DNA of 64,000 nt from Youxingia wuxianensis (GTDB lineage: Bacteria > Bacillota > Clostridia > Oscillospirales > Ruminococcaceae). The position numbers and the translations under genes were made by a program. The notes below the pieces were generated by a model. It ran no database searches. It was not told where the DNA came from and was given only the letters and a program-made list of their open reading frames with translations. This document shows, piece after piece, positions 56,741 through 64,000 of this stretch. The DNA lies in contig NZ_JACRTD010000007.1 in NCBI RefSeq assembly GCF_014385085.1, positions 62,001 to 126,000 on the forward strand. Reading direction: 5' to 3'. How positions within the stretch are numbered: position 1 is the stretch's first letter; each line of letters begins with the position of its first letter.

Positions 56741-56768
56741 AAAAATTGATATATAGGGTGAATTATTG

Positions 56769-57653
56769 ATGTTTAGTACGGATGCGATGGAATACGGGCG
56801 TTTTTTGCCGGATATGCCCGCGCCGGGTGATTTTTCGGGGGCGTACCCTTGTTTGTGTGTGTTCGAGAAAGCGTCTCGCCGCACAGTGCCGGTTTCGGAT
56901 ACTTTGCCCGGGCTTATTTATCTGCTGTCCGGCAGCGGATATGTGGAATATTTGGAATCCAGGCACACCTACCTGCCGGACAGCTTGCTTGTGGTGCCGG
57001 ACATGTCTTTGTTTGTACTGGACCCGCTGGAGGACACGGAATATTTGTGTTTCGTCCTCTCCCAGGGCGGGGAGCTGATCGACCAGATATCCCAAAGGGC
57101 GGGAGCGGTTCTGGCCTTGGAAGGGGACAATGGGATCGATCAGAAGATGGGAAAACTATGTTTTGATCTCCAGTCCGGCCAGATAGCGTCGCCCTACTTG
57201 CTGTCCGCCCGGATGTATGAAATTCTTATGGGGGCGCTGGCTGCGTGCGAAAATAAGAAGGGAGGAGGATACCCGCCTTTGGTCCGGCAGGCGATCAGTA
57301 TTATCCGGGAGGAATACGCCTTTTTGGCAGGGGTGGAAGAACTGGCCCAGATGCTGGAGGTGACGAAACCTCACCTTATCCGAACCTTTACAAAAGCTAC
57401 GGGGATGTCCCCGGGGAAATATCTTGTCCAGGTAAAGATGGAAAACGCCTGCCTAATGCTTCAAAACCGGGACTACAGCATCGATATGATCGCCAGTATG
57501 GTGGGATATTCAGGGGCAAACTATTTTTGCCGGGTTTTTCGCCAGCATACAGGAGAAAGTCCCGGGGAATACCGGGCCCGCCATTTTGCGCCGTCGGCCA
57601 GCCGGGAAAAGGAACAAAAACTCAAAGAGCTGGAAGGAATTTACCATGTATAA
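56769..57653 (+). CDS. AraC family transcriptional regulator
   Basis: 294 aa; ATG 56769 with AGGGTGA upstream. N-terminal 150 residues form a cupin-like sensing domain (LPGLIYLLSGSGYVEYLE; DSLLVVPDMSLFVLDPLEDT). C-terminal double HTH: EELAQMLEVTKPHLIRTFTK and the conserved DYSIDMIASMVGYSGANYFC, RVFRQHTGESPGEYR. Divergent from the MsmK-type ATPase, so carbohydrate control is a reasonable guess; the effector is unknown. Confidence 0.9.
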   Translation: MFSTDAMEYGRFLPDMPAPGDFSGAYPCLCVFEKASRRTVPVSDTLPGLIYLLSGSGYVEYLESRHTYLPDSLLVVPDMSLFVLDPLEDTEYLCFVLSQGGELIDQISQRAGAVLALEGDNGIDQKMGKLCFDLQSGQIASPYLLSARMYEILMGALAACENKKGGGYPPLVRQAISIIREEYAFLAGVEELAQMLEVTKPHLIRTFTKATGMSPGKYLVQVKMENACLMLQNRDYSIDMIASMVGYSGANYFCRVFRQHTGESPGEYRARHFAPSASREKEQKLKELEGIYHV

Positions 57654-57712
57654 CAAAAAATGGCGGTTGTGAAAAGCGTAGTTTTATATTTCGGCTTTAA
57701 ATCTGACAATAA

Positions 57713-57743
57713 AAACCCGCAGAGCCTTTAGCAATGCGGGTTT
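57713..57743 (+). terminator. Terminator after AraC gene
   Basis: AAACCCGC/GCGGGTTT with a 15-nt loop, then ATTTATT. Confidence 0.8.
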
Positions 57744-57753
57744 ATTTATTGTA

Positions 57754-57787
57754 CACCGGGGACAAAAAGACGCCTCGCGCCGCAGGC
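57754..57787 (-). repeat. 33/34-bp GC-rich repeat downstream of tRNA, copy 2
   Basis: Reverse complement of 25538-25570 apart from one small difference (GGGGACAAAAAG against GGGGAAAAAAG). Lies directly beyond the terminator of the tRNA-Thr/tRNA-Tyr unit. Confidence 0.75.
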
Positions 57788-57791
57788 GGCG

Positions 57792-57835
57792 CCAAATAAA
57801 AACAGCCAGTCTTTTGACTGGCTGTTTTTATTTGG
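57792..57835 (-). terminator. Terminator of tRNA-Thr/tRNA-Tyr transcript
   Basis: Perfect 20-bp arms (57792-57811 and 57816-57835) around TTTT, core CAGCCAGTC/GACTGGCTG. The outermost pairs reach into the CCA end of tRNA-Tyr. Confidence 0.9.
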
Positions 57836-57917
57836 TGGGAGGAGATGGATTCGAACCATCGAAGCTGAAAGCAACAGATTTACAGTCTGCCCCCTTTGGC
57901 CACTCGGGAACCCTCCC
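57833..57917 (-). tRNA. tRNA-Tyr (anticodon GTA)
   Basis: 85 nt with encoded CCA. Acceptor GGGAGGG pairs with the CTCCC side; anticodon stem CAGA/TCTG with loop CTGTAAA giving GTA; long variable arm (class II); T loop GGTTCGAATCC. Downstream of tRNA-Thr on the minus strand, 15 bp apart. Confidence 0.96.
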
Positions 57918-57932
57918 ATATTCATATTTTAA

Positions 57933-58008
57933 TGGAGCTGGTGGACGGACTCGAACCCCCGACCTGCTGATTACAAATCAGCTGCTCTACCAACTGAGCT
58001 ACACCAGC
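57933..58008 (-). tRNA. tRNA-Thr (anticodon TGT)
   Basis: 76 nt with encoded CCA. Acceptor GCTGGTG/CACCAGC, D arm TAGCTCAGTTGGTAGAGCA, anticodon stem CTGAT/ATCAG with loop TTGTA giving TGT, T arm GGGGGTTCGAGTCC. First gene of the two-tRNA unit. Confidence 0.97.
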
Positions 58009-58039
58009 ACGCACACCATCCCCAATAGCGACGAATTTT

Positions 58040-58068
58040 AGTTTATCATAACTGTACATTATTGTCAA
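58040..58068 (-). promoter_or_regulatory. Promoter of tRNA-Thr/tRNA-Tyr unit
   Basis: Minus strand TTGACA (58068-58063), 17-bp spacer, TAAACT (58045-58040), 31 bp before tRNA-Thr. Confidence 0.8.
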
Positions 58069-58116
58069 CAGATTTTCAGAGCAAAAATAAAATTTTCCCG
58101 ATTTTCGGGGAAATTT

Positions 58117-58140
58117 GCCCCTGGGCAAAAGTCCAGGGGC
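58117..58140. terminator. Hairpin downstream of LCP-like gene
   Basis: GCCCCTGG/CCAGGGGC with an 8-nt loop just past the minus-strand gene's stop. The U run is on the plus side (TTCTTTTTC), weak on the minus side. Confidence 0.55.
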
Positions 58141-58147
58141 TTCTTTT

Positions 58148-59041
58148 TCAAATTGCTTCGAAATACTGGCGCAGCATGCTTAAATAGTTTTCCGAAAGAA
58201 GGAAACTGCCGTCCTCCTCAGAGAGAGAACCGGACAGAGGGAGATTTCCCGCCGCATCCGCTTCCAGTCCGGCAAGGAAGTTTGCGGATTTCTGCCGCTG
58301 TTCGTAATCAGAATAATTGATGTCCGTGTCAATAAGATTGATGATAAACTTGAATAGGGAAGGGGAGGTGTCCAGGGAAGCACAGGATTTATTTTGATTA
58401 ATTATCGCAGCAATTAACTCCCCTGCGAGCTGACTGTTTTTTTCCGGGTCGGACGTTAGCTCCGGCCAGCCCAAAATATTTGCCACGTCCTGCCCATCCA
58501 GCTGCCGCTCCCCCGCTGGAATAGTAATCTCGTAGCCGTCTTTGGAATAAGAGATGTCATAAGGAACCTCAAAAACCACAGAACCGACCTTTTCGGCGAT
58601 ACGAAGAAAGGGAGCTTTTTCCAGGCGGACATATCGATCTACCTTTACTCCCAAGGTTTCCTGCAAAGCCTCCCGCACCCCTTTGCCGCCGCTTTTTTCA
58701 TATACTTGAGCCAGAGTAGTTTTTTCGGCCTGCAAGGTGACCTGTGATTGCATGGGGAGTACGGTTAAGGGAATCTGCCCATATTGCGGGTTAAATCGGA
58801 TCAGCAGTACGCTGAACGGCGCGGCACTTTTGTCCGCGCTTCCCATTACCGCCAAGGTAAACGTATCTACCGCCGGCGGCCGCCAGGCGGACTGGGGCTG
58901 GGTTTGAGGCTCTTGCTGCGCCTGGGGATTGATTACCGGCTGCACTACCAGCACAATCAGCATCATAATTACCGATAAAAGTACAAAACTTAGTCCAAAA
59001 GCCAAAGCGAAAGAACGAAAACGGTCTTTTTTTTCATCCAT
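58148..59041 (-). CDS. Degenerate LytR-CpsA-Psr (LCP)-like membrane protein
   Basis: 297 aa. One N-terminal helix (FALAFGLSFVLLSVIMMLIV, about 11-30), a Gln/Pro linker, then an LCP-like fold: LLIRFNPQYGQIPLTVLPMQ, LAQVYEKSGGKGVREALQET, LGVKVDRYVRLEKAPFLRIA, VFEVPYDISYSKDGYEITIP and AGERQLDGQDVANIL. LCP enzymes attach wall polymers; their pyrophosphate-binding core is a PRD-type motif (SIPRDT), which here reads TVLPMQSQV, so key Arg/Asp are missing. Probably a non-catalytic relative. Start ATG at 59041; stands alone after a promoterless-looking 220-bp gap. Confidence 0.7.
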   Translation of the reverse strand: MDEKKDRFRSFALAFGLSFVLLSVIMMLIVLVVQPVINPQAQQEPQTQPQSAWRPPAVDTFTLAVMGSADKSAAPFSVLLIRFNPQYGQIPLTVLPMQSQVTLQAEKTTLAQVYEKSGGKGVREALQETLGVKVDRYVRLEKAPFLRIAEKVGSVVFEVPYDISYSKDGYEITIPAGERQLDGQDVANILGWPELTSDPEKNSQLAGELIAAIINQNKSCASLDTSPSLFKFIINLIDTDINYSDYEQRQKSANFLAGLEADAAGNLPLSGSLSEEDGSFLLSENYLSMLRQYFEAI

Positions 59042-59190
59042 TGTTTTTACCCCTTGTCAAACGAATAAGATACTCTTATCATTGACAGGTTTTGGCGCCG
59101 GCTATACCGAAAAGTAAAAACTTGATTGCAACCGATACCATTTGTTTTGGAAAGTTTACACGATATCAACGAAAAAACCATAGGATATTA

Positions 59191-59219
59191 TTGAATAACA
59201 AGGCCGTGTGTGCTACACT
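59191..59219 (+). promoter_or_regulatory. Promoter of aconitase-family gene
   Basis: TTGAAT (59191-59196), 17-bp spacer, TACACT (59214-59219). Confidence 0.7.
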
Positions 59220-59268
59220 TTGACTATGTGAAATTTTAAGACAGTTTACCATAAAGGAGAGAAAAATT

Positions 59269-61575
59269 TTGATAAAACTTTATGATACGGGGGCTTATCT
59301 GGTAGACGGAAGGGAGCTTATTGCCGACGACCAAAACGCCCAGGCCAAATTAAGCTCCCTGATAGGGAAGGCTCCCTCCAAGGAAGAAGCGGCAAAAAAT
59401 ACGATTGCCTATTCCATTTTAAAGGCCCACAACACAGGAAAAGACATGGACAACCTGAAGATTAAATTTGACGCTCTGGTTTCCCACGATATCACCTATG
59501 TAGGAATTGTCCAAACGGCCCGCGCCAGCGGGCTGGAGAAATTCCCGCTGCCTTATGTGCTCACCAACTGCCACAACAGCTTGTGCGCCGTAGGAGGCAC
59601 TATCAATGAAGATGACCATATGTTTGGCCTCTCCGCCGCCAAAAAGTACGGCGGGATTTATGTGCCGGCTCATCAGGCGGTTCTCCATCAGTATATGCGG
59701 GAGATGATGAGCGGCTGCGGAAAAATGCTGCTGGGCTCTGACAGCCATACCCGTTACGGCGCCTTGGGAACAATGGCCATTGGAGAAGGGGGACCGGAGC
59801 TGGTAAAACAGCTGCTGGATAAAACCTATGACGTAAAACGTCCGGGCGTGGTGGCGGTTTATCTTACCGGGAAGCCCCAGATAGGGGTAGGTCCCCAGGA
59901 TGTGGCTATCGCCATTATCGGTGCAGTGTTCGCCAAGGGCTATGTGAAAAATAAAGTGATGGAATTTGTCGGGGATGGAATTAAAAATCTTGGCGTGGAA
60001 TACCGCAATGGGATCGATGTAATGACCACCGAAACCACCTGTTTGTCCTCCATCTGGGCAACCGATGAGCAGGTAGAGGATTACTATGCCATCCATGGGC
60101 GCAAGGACCAGTATAAAAAACTCTCCCCAGGGCAAGTAGCTTATTATGACGGGGTGGTTTATGTGGATCTGTCCACCATTAAACCTATGATCGCTATGCC
60201 TTTCCATCCAAGCAACGCCTATGAGATTGACCAGCTCAACGCCAATCTGGAGGATATTTTGGCGCTGGTAGAAGAAACGGGAAGAAAACAAATCGACAAT
60301 CCCAATATCCGCTTTACCCTCCGTGACAAGATCAAAGACGGCCGCTTGCTGGTGGATCAGGGCGTCATTGCCGGATGTGCCGGAGGCACCTATGACAATA
60401 TCTGCGATGCGGCGGATATTTTAGCGGGCCATTCCATCGGGGTGGATGAGTTTGCGTTAAGCGTTTATCCAGCCAGTCAGCCGATTTTTATCCGTTTGGT
60501 AGATAACGGAGCGATTTCTAAACTCATGTCTGCAGGCGCTACTGTGCGTTCCGCTTTCTGCGGTCCATGCTTCGGCGCAGGGGACGTACCGGCCAATGGG
60601 GGCTTGAGTATCCGCCACAGTACCAGAAACTTCCCCAACCGGGAGGGCTCCAAACCAGGCAGCGGCCAGATTGCTTCGGTTGCTTTGATGGATGCTCGTT
60701 CCATCGCGGCCACCGCCTTAAACAAAGGAGTGCTGACCCCGGCTACCGACGTTGATTGTAACTTTACCAAACCCAAATATTATTTTAACGGCCAGGTCTA
60801 TGAAAACCGGGTATACCATGGCTGGGGAAATCCAGATCCCTCCCATGAACTGAAGTTTGGACCGAATATTGCCGATTGGCCGGCCATGTCCCCGCTGACA
60901 GACCATCTGCTGCTGGGAGTAGCGTCCTTTATTACCGACCCGGTAACCACGACCGACGAGCTCATTCCGTCTGGGGAGACCTCTTCTTACCGTTCCAACC
61001 CGTTTAAACTGGCGGAATTTACCCTCTCCAGAAAGGATCCGGATTACGTTGGGACGGCCAAGAAGATCCATGACTGTGAGAAAAAGCGTCTTGACGGCGG
61101 CCTGCCTCTGAGCGAGGAACCTCTTTATCATTTGGTTTCTTTAATTAAAACAATTCCCGGCAGCGAAAATGTGAGGGAAGAAGCCAAAAAAGGAGAGATC
61201 GGGATCGGCTCCTTAGTATATGCAGTAAAACCGGGGGATGGTTCCGCCCGGGAACAGGCTGCCTCCTGTCAGAAGGTATTGGGCGGCTGGGCAAATATTG
61301 CCAAAGAATACGCAACCAAACGCTATCGCTCCAACTTGATCAACTGGGGGATGCTTCCTCTTTTGATTGAGGGTGAGCCGGTGTTTGGAAAATACGATTG
61401 GATTTTCCTGCCGTTTATCCGCAAGGCGATTGAGGAAAAGAAAGAAAAAATCCAGGCGTATGCCTTGGTGGGAGATCAAGTGCGGCCGTTTATTGTAACA
61501 TTAGGGGATCTTACAGACGACGAAAGGGAGATTATCCTTTCCGGCTGCCTGATCAATTACTATAAAAATCATTAA
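59269..61575 (+). CDS. Aconitase-superfamily hydratase (YbhJ-like)
   Basis: 768 aa. Start is TTG at 59269, 8-9 nt after AAAGGAGA; no ATG is suitably placed. Aconitase-fold stretches: [80 protein letters not shown], and the cluster motif [20 protein letters not shown] followed by [14 protein letters not shown]. Three Fe-S cysteines appear present. It is closer to the YbhJ-type hydratase group than to AcnA/AcnB or LeuC. Substrate (citrate or another hydroxyacid) unresolved. No other TCA gene adjoins. Confidence 0.88.
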   Translation: MIKLYDTGAYLVDGRELIADDQNAQAKLSSLIGKAPSKEEAAKNTIAYSILKAHNTGKDMDNLKIKFDALVSHDITYVGIVQTARASGLEKFPLPYVLTNCHNSLCAVGGTINEDDHMFGLSAAKKYGGIYVPAHQAVLHQYMREMMSGCGKMLLGSDSHTRYGALGTMAIGEGGPELVKQLLDKTYDVKRPGVVAVYLTGKPQIGVGPQDVAIAIIGAVFAKGYVKNKVMEFVGDGIKNLGVEYRNGIDVMTTETTCLSSIWATDEQVEDYYAIHGRKDQYKKLSPGQVAYYDGVVYVDLSTIKPMIAMPFHPSNAYEIDQLNANLEDILALVEETGRKQIDNPNIRFTLRDKIKDGRLLVDQGVIAGCAGGTYDNICDAADILAGHSIGVDEFALSVYPASQPIFIRLVDNGAISKLMSAGATVRSAFCGPCFGAGDVPANGGLSIRHSTRNFPNREGSKPGSGQIASVALMDARSIAATALNKGVLTPATDVDCNFTKPKYYFNGQVYENRVYHGWGNPDPSHELKFGPNIADWPAMSPLTDHLLLGVASFITDPVTTTDELIPSGETSSYRSNPFKLAEFTLSRKDPDYVGTAKKIHDCEKKRLDGGLPLSEEPLYHLVSLIKTIPGSENVREEAKKGEIGIGSLVYAVKPGDGSAREQAASCQKVLGGWANIAKEYATKRYRSNLINWGMLPLLIEGEPVFGKYDWIFLPFIRKAIEEKKEKIQAYALVGDQVRPFIVTLGDLTDDEREIILSGCLINYYKNH

Positions 61576-61579
61576 ACAG

Positions 61580-61611
61580 AAACGGGCGCTTCGCCAGGAA
61601 GCGCCCGTTTT
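61580..61611 (+). terminator. Terminator after hydratase gene
   Basis: AACGGGCGCTTC/GAAGCGCCCGTT, loop of 5, followed by TTT. Confidence 0.92.
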
Positions 61612-61615
61612 CAAT

Positions 61616-61652
61616 AAAAAAGCGGCGGGCATAACATGCTCGCCGCTTTTTA
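61616..61652 (-). terminator. Terminator after cyclophilin gene
   Basis: AAAAAGCGGCG/CGCCGCTTTTT with a loop containing a further GC pair; on the minus strand followed by TTTTTATTG. Confidence 0.9.
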
Positions 61653-61663
61653 CCATTTGTTTT

Positions 61664-62434
61664 TTACAGGGTTTCTATAGTGATACTGTCAATAGTGATA
61701 TCCTCACTGGGTTTATTCTGTTCATCTCTTGCAGCGGAGGCGATCTGCTCCACCACATCCATTCCTTCGATCACCTGGCCGAAAACCGTGTCTTTGAAAT
61801 CATAGTTGGGAACGCCGCCTACCTCAAGATACTTGTCAATTACCTTGGTGGGGAAGCCGCCGTCGATCATTTCCTGGCCCAGTTCCTCAGAAATGCCATT
61901 GTTCTGGATAATATAAAACTTGCTGTCGTTGGCGTCAGAAACGCCGTTATTGTTCATAGCGACCGCGCCGTTAAAATGCCACAAATTCAGGCTGTATTCA
62001 TCGGCAAATTTACCGCTGTCAAAACTGCTTTCCCCGCCGTTGCCGGAATTTTCCGGGTCGCCGGTGCTGATACGTACGGTTGGGATCACCTCATAGAATT
62101 TCAACCCGTTGTAGTATCCTTTTTCCGCCAAAGCAATCCAGTTTTCTACCGCTTTGGGAGCTTCTTTATCATACAGAGCGATTTTGATATCGCCGGCGCT
62201 GGTTTTTATAGTAGCAACTTTGGTTCCAGCAGCGGGAGTATCAAACTGGATCAAGTTAATGGAAGCCTCATCAATCTCTTCATTGTGGGCTTTGATCTCC
62301 TCCGGATCAGTGGGAATGGAAGCCGCCGGGACATCGCTTTCACTGGGCGCGGCGTCCTCGGGTTTGTCTCCGCAGGCGGTCAATAGCAGGGAGAGGGCCA
62401 AAACGGCACAAAGAAGTACGAATAATTTTTTCAC
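61664..62434 (-). CDS. Cyclophilin-type peptidyl-prolyl isomerase lipoprotein
   Basis: 256 aa. Lipoprotein signal with lipobox LLLTAC at about residue 21, then an acidic Ser/Pro linker. Cyclophilin domain from about 85: TIKTSAGDIKIALYDKEAPK, FYEVIPTVRISTGDPENSGN, LNLWHFNGAVAMNNNGVSDA, NDSKFYIIQNN and DFKDTVFGQVIEGMDVVEQI. The usual FHR catalytic Arg region reads FYEVIPTVRIS, and SQFFI reads SKFYI. Likely folds exported proteins at the cell surface. Own promoter upstream. Confidence 0.93.
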   Translation of the reverse strand: MKKLFVLLCAVLALSLLLTACGDKPEDAAPSESDVPAASIPTDPEEIKAHNEEIDEASINLIQFDTPAAGTKVATIKTSAGDIKIALYDKEAPKAVENWIALAEKGYYNGLKFYEVIPTVRISTGDPENSGNGGESSFDSGKFADEYSLNLWHFNGAVAMNNNGVSDANDSKFYIIQNNGISEELGQEMIDGGFPTKVIDKYLEVGGVPNYDFKDTVFGQVIEGMDVVEQIASAARDEQNKPSEDITIDSITIETL

Positions 62435-62495
62435 AGTATTTTACCTCCAAATATATTTCACATAAAATTATTAAAATCAAACTTTGACTCTCCCT

Positions 62496-62523
62496 ATTTT
62501 ACCACAAATTCCTGTAAAATCAA
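62496..62523 (-). promoter_or_regulatory. Promoter of cyclophilin gene
   Basis: Minus strand TTGATT (62523-62518), 16-bp spacer, TAAAAT (62501-62496) in TTTGTGGTAAAAT. Confidence 0.55.
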
Positions 62524-62562
62524 TCTATCCGCAAGAGAATTAACAATTTACAAACAAATTCA

Positions 62563-62594
62563 AGGCGGCAGCGATTTTTTAAACCGCTGCCGCC
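62563..62594 (-). terminator. Hairpin terminating the candidate RNA
   Basis: GGCGGCAGCG/CGCTGCCGCC around an 11-nt AT-rich loop; on the minus strand followed by TTGAATTTGTTTG. Ten GC-rich pairs. Confidence 0.75.
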
Positions 62595-63471
62595 TGTTTC
62601 ATTTTATTTGTTGTTGGTATTACATTGGACTATCCCTTTACATTAATTTAACTCTTTCCATCTATCTAAAAGTAACGTTTTTTTATTCTATCGAAGTACT
62701 TAACAGTCCAATTAAGAGAAGTAGCTGATTTTTATTTTCGATAGAACATACTTTCAGTACCTGTCTGCCGCGGTTACTATCACAGCAAACCCGGACTTTC
62801 TTTACAATCCGGCGTCTTACGTTTACACTACTGTTTAGACATGAGAGTTTTTTGCCTGACCGGAATGGAATTTCTTTTCTCATGTGATACAAAATAGGAT
62901 CATATACTAAAAAGATATTCGCTATACATAGTTTATACAGTTTGCTTTGGGATACCAACACTGCTTTGGATATAAACTTCCGGCTAGGCACAGGCTGTTT
63001 TATGTTCTCATTTACATTTTTCGTTCTTAACAGAGATACCTCCGTCAGTCAACGAAATAGAAATGTACACGTTTAAAATTTCCTGTTGGGAGCCGCGGTA
63101 TAAATCCGCCTATTTTAGATCCGGCATTATAGATTATTTGTCTTGCCTGGGATTAACTCACCTTTTCTCATAAACCTCTTCTTTCATAAGAACTTCTTCT
63201 TTGAACGAAAGTATTTACTTGCTAAGGAAATTAACTTAGAGTCACTACAAATAACTAAATTTTCGTTTATCTCATGGATACTAAACTTACTAACTTCGCA
63301 TATACCACAGACGAAACAGAAACTATAATGCTACCTATCCCTGTTTTGCTTCCCTTACAGGCTACTCGCCGGCGTACAGTTCCTCAATGTAAATGAGAAA
63401 CTGTGCTGTTCGGAGTACATGGGAACCACCGCCTTTCCTTTTCAGGTTGATTGTTCATCTTCCTTGTTTGT
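62563..63471 (-). ncRNA. Candidate long structured non-coding RNA (about 900 nt)
   Basis: Between a consensus minus-strand promoter and a strong hairpin lies about 900 nt without a convincing protein gene. Perfect complementary arms include a 10-bp pair (62737-62746 with 62686-62695, TTCTATCGAA/TTCGATAGAA on the RNA) interleaved with an 8-bp pair (62705-62712 with 62623-62630), implying a pseudoknot; 8 bp AGTTTATA/TATAAACT (62930-62937, 62971-62978); 7 bp CATGAGA/TCTCATG (62840-62846, 62878-62884); 7 bp (63204-63210, 63261-63267) enclosing CTAAG/CTTAG; and an 11-bp hairpin with one G-T pair (63376-63404). Base composition is AT-richer than neighbouring genes. It recalls large bacterial RNAs (OLE, GOLLD, ROOL) in size and style; class not identified. 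Confidence 0.6.
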
Positions 63472-63477
63472 ACTCTT

Positions 63478-63506
63478 ATTATATGCAAATATTTATATAT
63501 TGTCAA
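63478..63506 (-). promoter_or_regulatory. Consensus promoter of the candidate RNA
   Basis: Minus strand TTGACA (63506-63501), 17-bp spacer, TATAAT (63483-63478): exact match to the sigma-A consensus, the strongest promoter in the window. Divergent from the DUF1292 gene's promoter. Confidence 0.9.
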
Positions 63507-63564
63507 TAGGAATTTTTAACAATTCACATTTTTTATATATATTTTTAACAGTTATGAAAAATAA

Positions 63565-63593
63565 TTGACATTTTAATAAAGTTGCACTATCAT
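63565..63593 (+). promoter_or_regulatory. Promoter of DUF1292 gene
   Basis: TTGACA (63565-63570), 17-bp spacer, TATCAT (63588-63593), about 78 bp before the start. Confidence 0.75.
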
Positions 63594-63670
63594 ATATCTG
63601 TATAAAAGAGGAATAACAAAGAAAAATCCATATAACAAGGCATAACGCCGCAGTAAAGGAGAACAATATT

Positions 63671-63979
63671 ATGGCCCAAAGCGAATACGGAAACGATATC
63701 CTTACCCTGGTCGATGAGGACGGACAGGAGCATGAGTTTGAGGTAGTGGATACCCTGGAGATGGGCGAGGAGCGCTATATGGCTTTGGTCGCCAGCTATG
63801 ACGATCCCCAGGAAACCCTCGAGGACGACGGGGAACTGGTTATCTTAAAAGTATTGGAAGACGAAGACGGAGAGGAATATCTGGAAGCGATCCAGGAGGA
63901 GGAAGAGTTTGATCAGGTAGCCGCTATTTTTATGGAGCGCCTGGAAGACGATTTCGACTTTAACGAAGAGGATGAATAA
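63671..63979 (+). CDS. DUF1292 domain protein
   Basis: 102 aa, strongly acidic. Ribosome site AAAGGAG before ATG 63671. DUF1292 pattern: ILTLVDEDGQEHEFEVVDTL, YMALVASYDD and ELVILKVLEDEDGEEYLEAI, then an acidic tail (FNEEDE). In Bacillus the homologue YrzB is encoded with yrrK (ruvX) and yrzL, but here ruvX is elsewhere. Function unknown. The window ends 21 bp after the stop. Confidence 0.9.
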   Translation: MAQSEYGNDILTLVDEDGQEHEFEVVDTLEMGEERYMALVASYDDPQETLEDDGELVILKVLEDEDGEEYLEAIQEEEEFDQVAAIFMERLEDDFDFNEEDE

Positions 63980-64000
63980 ACAGTAAAACTTCCTGCTGTG

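Noticed and set aside
59419..60291. 290-codon frame antisense to the hydratase
   Set aside because: Shadow of the aconitase-fold gene.
62683..62991. 102-codon open frame on the minus strand inside the candidate RNA
   Set aside because: No ribosome site at its ATG, odd composition rich in Ser/Lys/Leu without recognisable domain, and it lies across paired RNA arms. It is kept only as a possibility that a homology search should test.
63348..63423. Short frame MYSEQHSFSFTLRNC near the 5' end of the candidate RNA
   Set aside because: About 21 codons, overlaps an 11-bp hairpin, and has no good ribosome site; not called as a peptide.
1..64000. CRISPR array, rRNA operon, intact prophage or insertion sequence
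   Set aside because: No regularly spaced repeats, no rRNA sequence, and no transposase or phage structural gene apart from the broken recombinase fragment.

Overview
The window is a stretch of a Firmicutes chromosome, most likely class Clostridia (Oscillospirales/Ruminococcaceae-like): an obligately anaerobic endospore former. The signs are sporulation genes (gpr, spoIIP), an oxygen-sensitive class III ribonucleotide reductase, rubrerythrin/rubredoxin genes beside a PerR-like Fur protein, strong AGGAGG ribosome sites, TTGACA-17-TATAAT promoters and hairpin-plus-U-run terminators. The family call is inference from gene content; no 16S is present.

Layout. 1-2.6 kb: end of the ribosomal super-operon (rpsK end, rpsD, rpoA, rplQ). 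2.7-7.6 kb: an oligopeptide-binding lipoprotein, then nrdD, a separate glycyl-radical mini-gene and nrdG behind a pair of NrdR-like boxes. 7.7-10.8 kb (minus): asnA-glnN, ammonia assimilation. 11-15.3 kb: ChrB-N protein, lepA-hemW (minus), and a frameshifted grpB. 15.3-18 kb (minus): gpr-spoIIP-hypothetical, sporulation/germination. 18-25.2 kb: alr, murD, two M42 peptidases, a GNAT and a PLP enzyme.

25.3-28.2 kb: an accessory patch behind tRNA-Leu, bounded by two 81-bp direct repeats. It holds a dead serine-recombinase fragment joined tail to tail with a truncated ferredoxin, a cupin, a dicluster Fe-S protein and a divergent Crp/Fnr regulator with a perfect operator palindrome. 28.2-30.7 kb: PerR-like regulator with a perfect Per box, then a tandem-rubredoxin protein and a ferredoxin-rubredoxin-rubrerythrin-rubredoxin fusion. 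30.8-34.2 kb: VTC domain, DUF4956 and beta-helix lipoprotein operon. 34.2-36.6 kb: Rrf2 regulator and cysK, a 56-aa decarboxylase-beta-like microprotein, and a divergent AbrB/XRE pair sharing a 45-bp near-perfect palindrome. 36.7-47 kb: tex, a B12-type radical SAM protein, yfhO-glycosyltransferase-epimerase (minus), an HD nucleotidase, an ECF S component and a DUF805 protein with a hairpin-packed leader.

47-53.8 kb (minus): pyrK-pyrD-phosphatase-ruvX-gltX-glnS. 53.8-57.7 kb: queT with a structured leader, a YesL-like protein, an orphan sugar-ABC ATPase and a divergent AraC regulator. 57.8-59 kb (minus): tRNA-Thr, tRNA-Tyr and a degenerate LCP protein. 59.2-62.4 kb: an aconitase-family hydratase starting at TTG, and a cyclophilin lipoprotein. 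62.5-63.5 kb: no convincing protein gene, but a consensus minus-strand promoter, about 900 nt rich in long complementary arms including a possible pseudoknot, and a strong hairpin at the end: a candidate large structured RNA and the most interesting item here. The window closes with a DUF1292 acidic protein.
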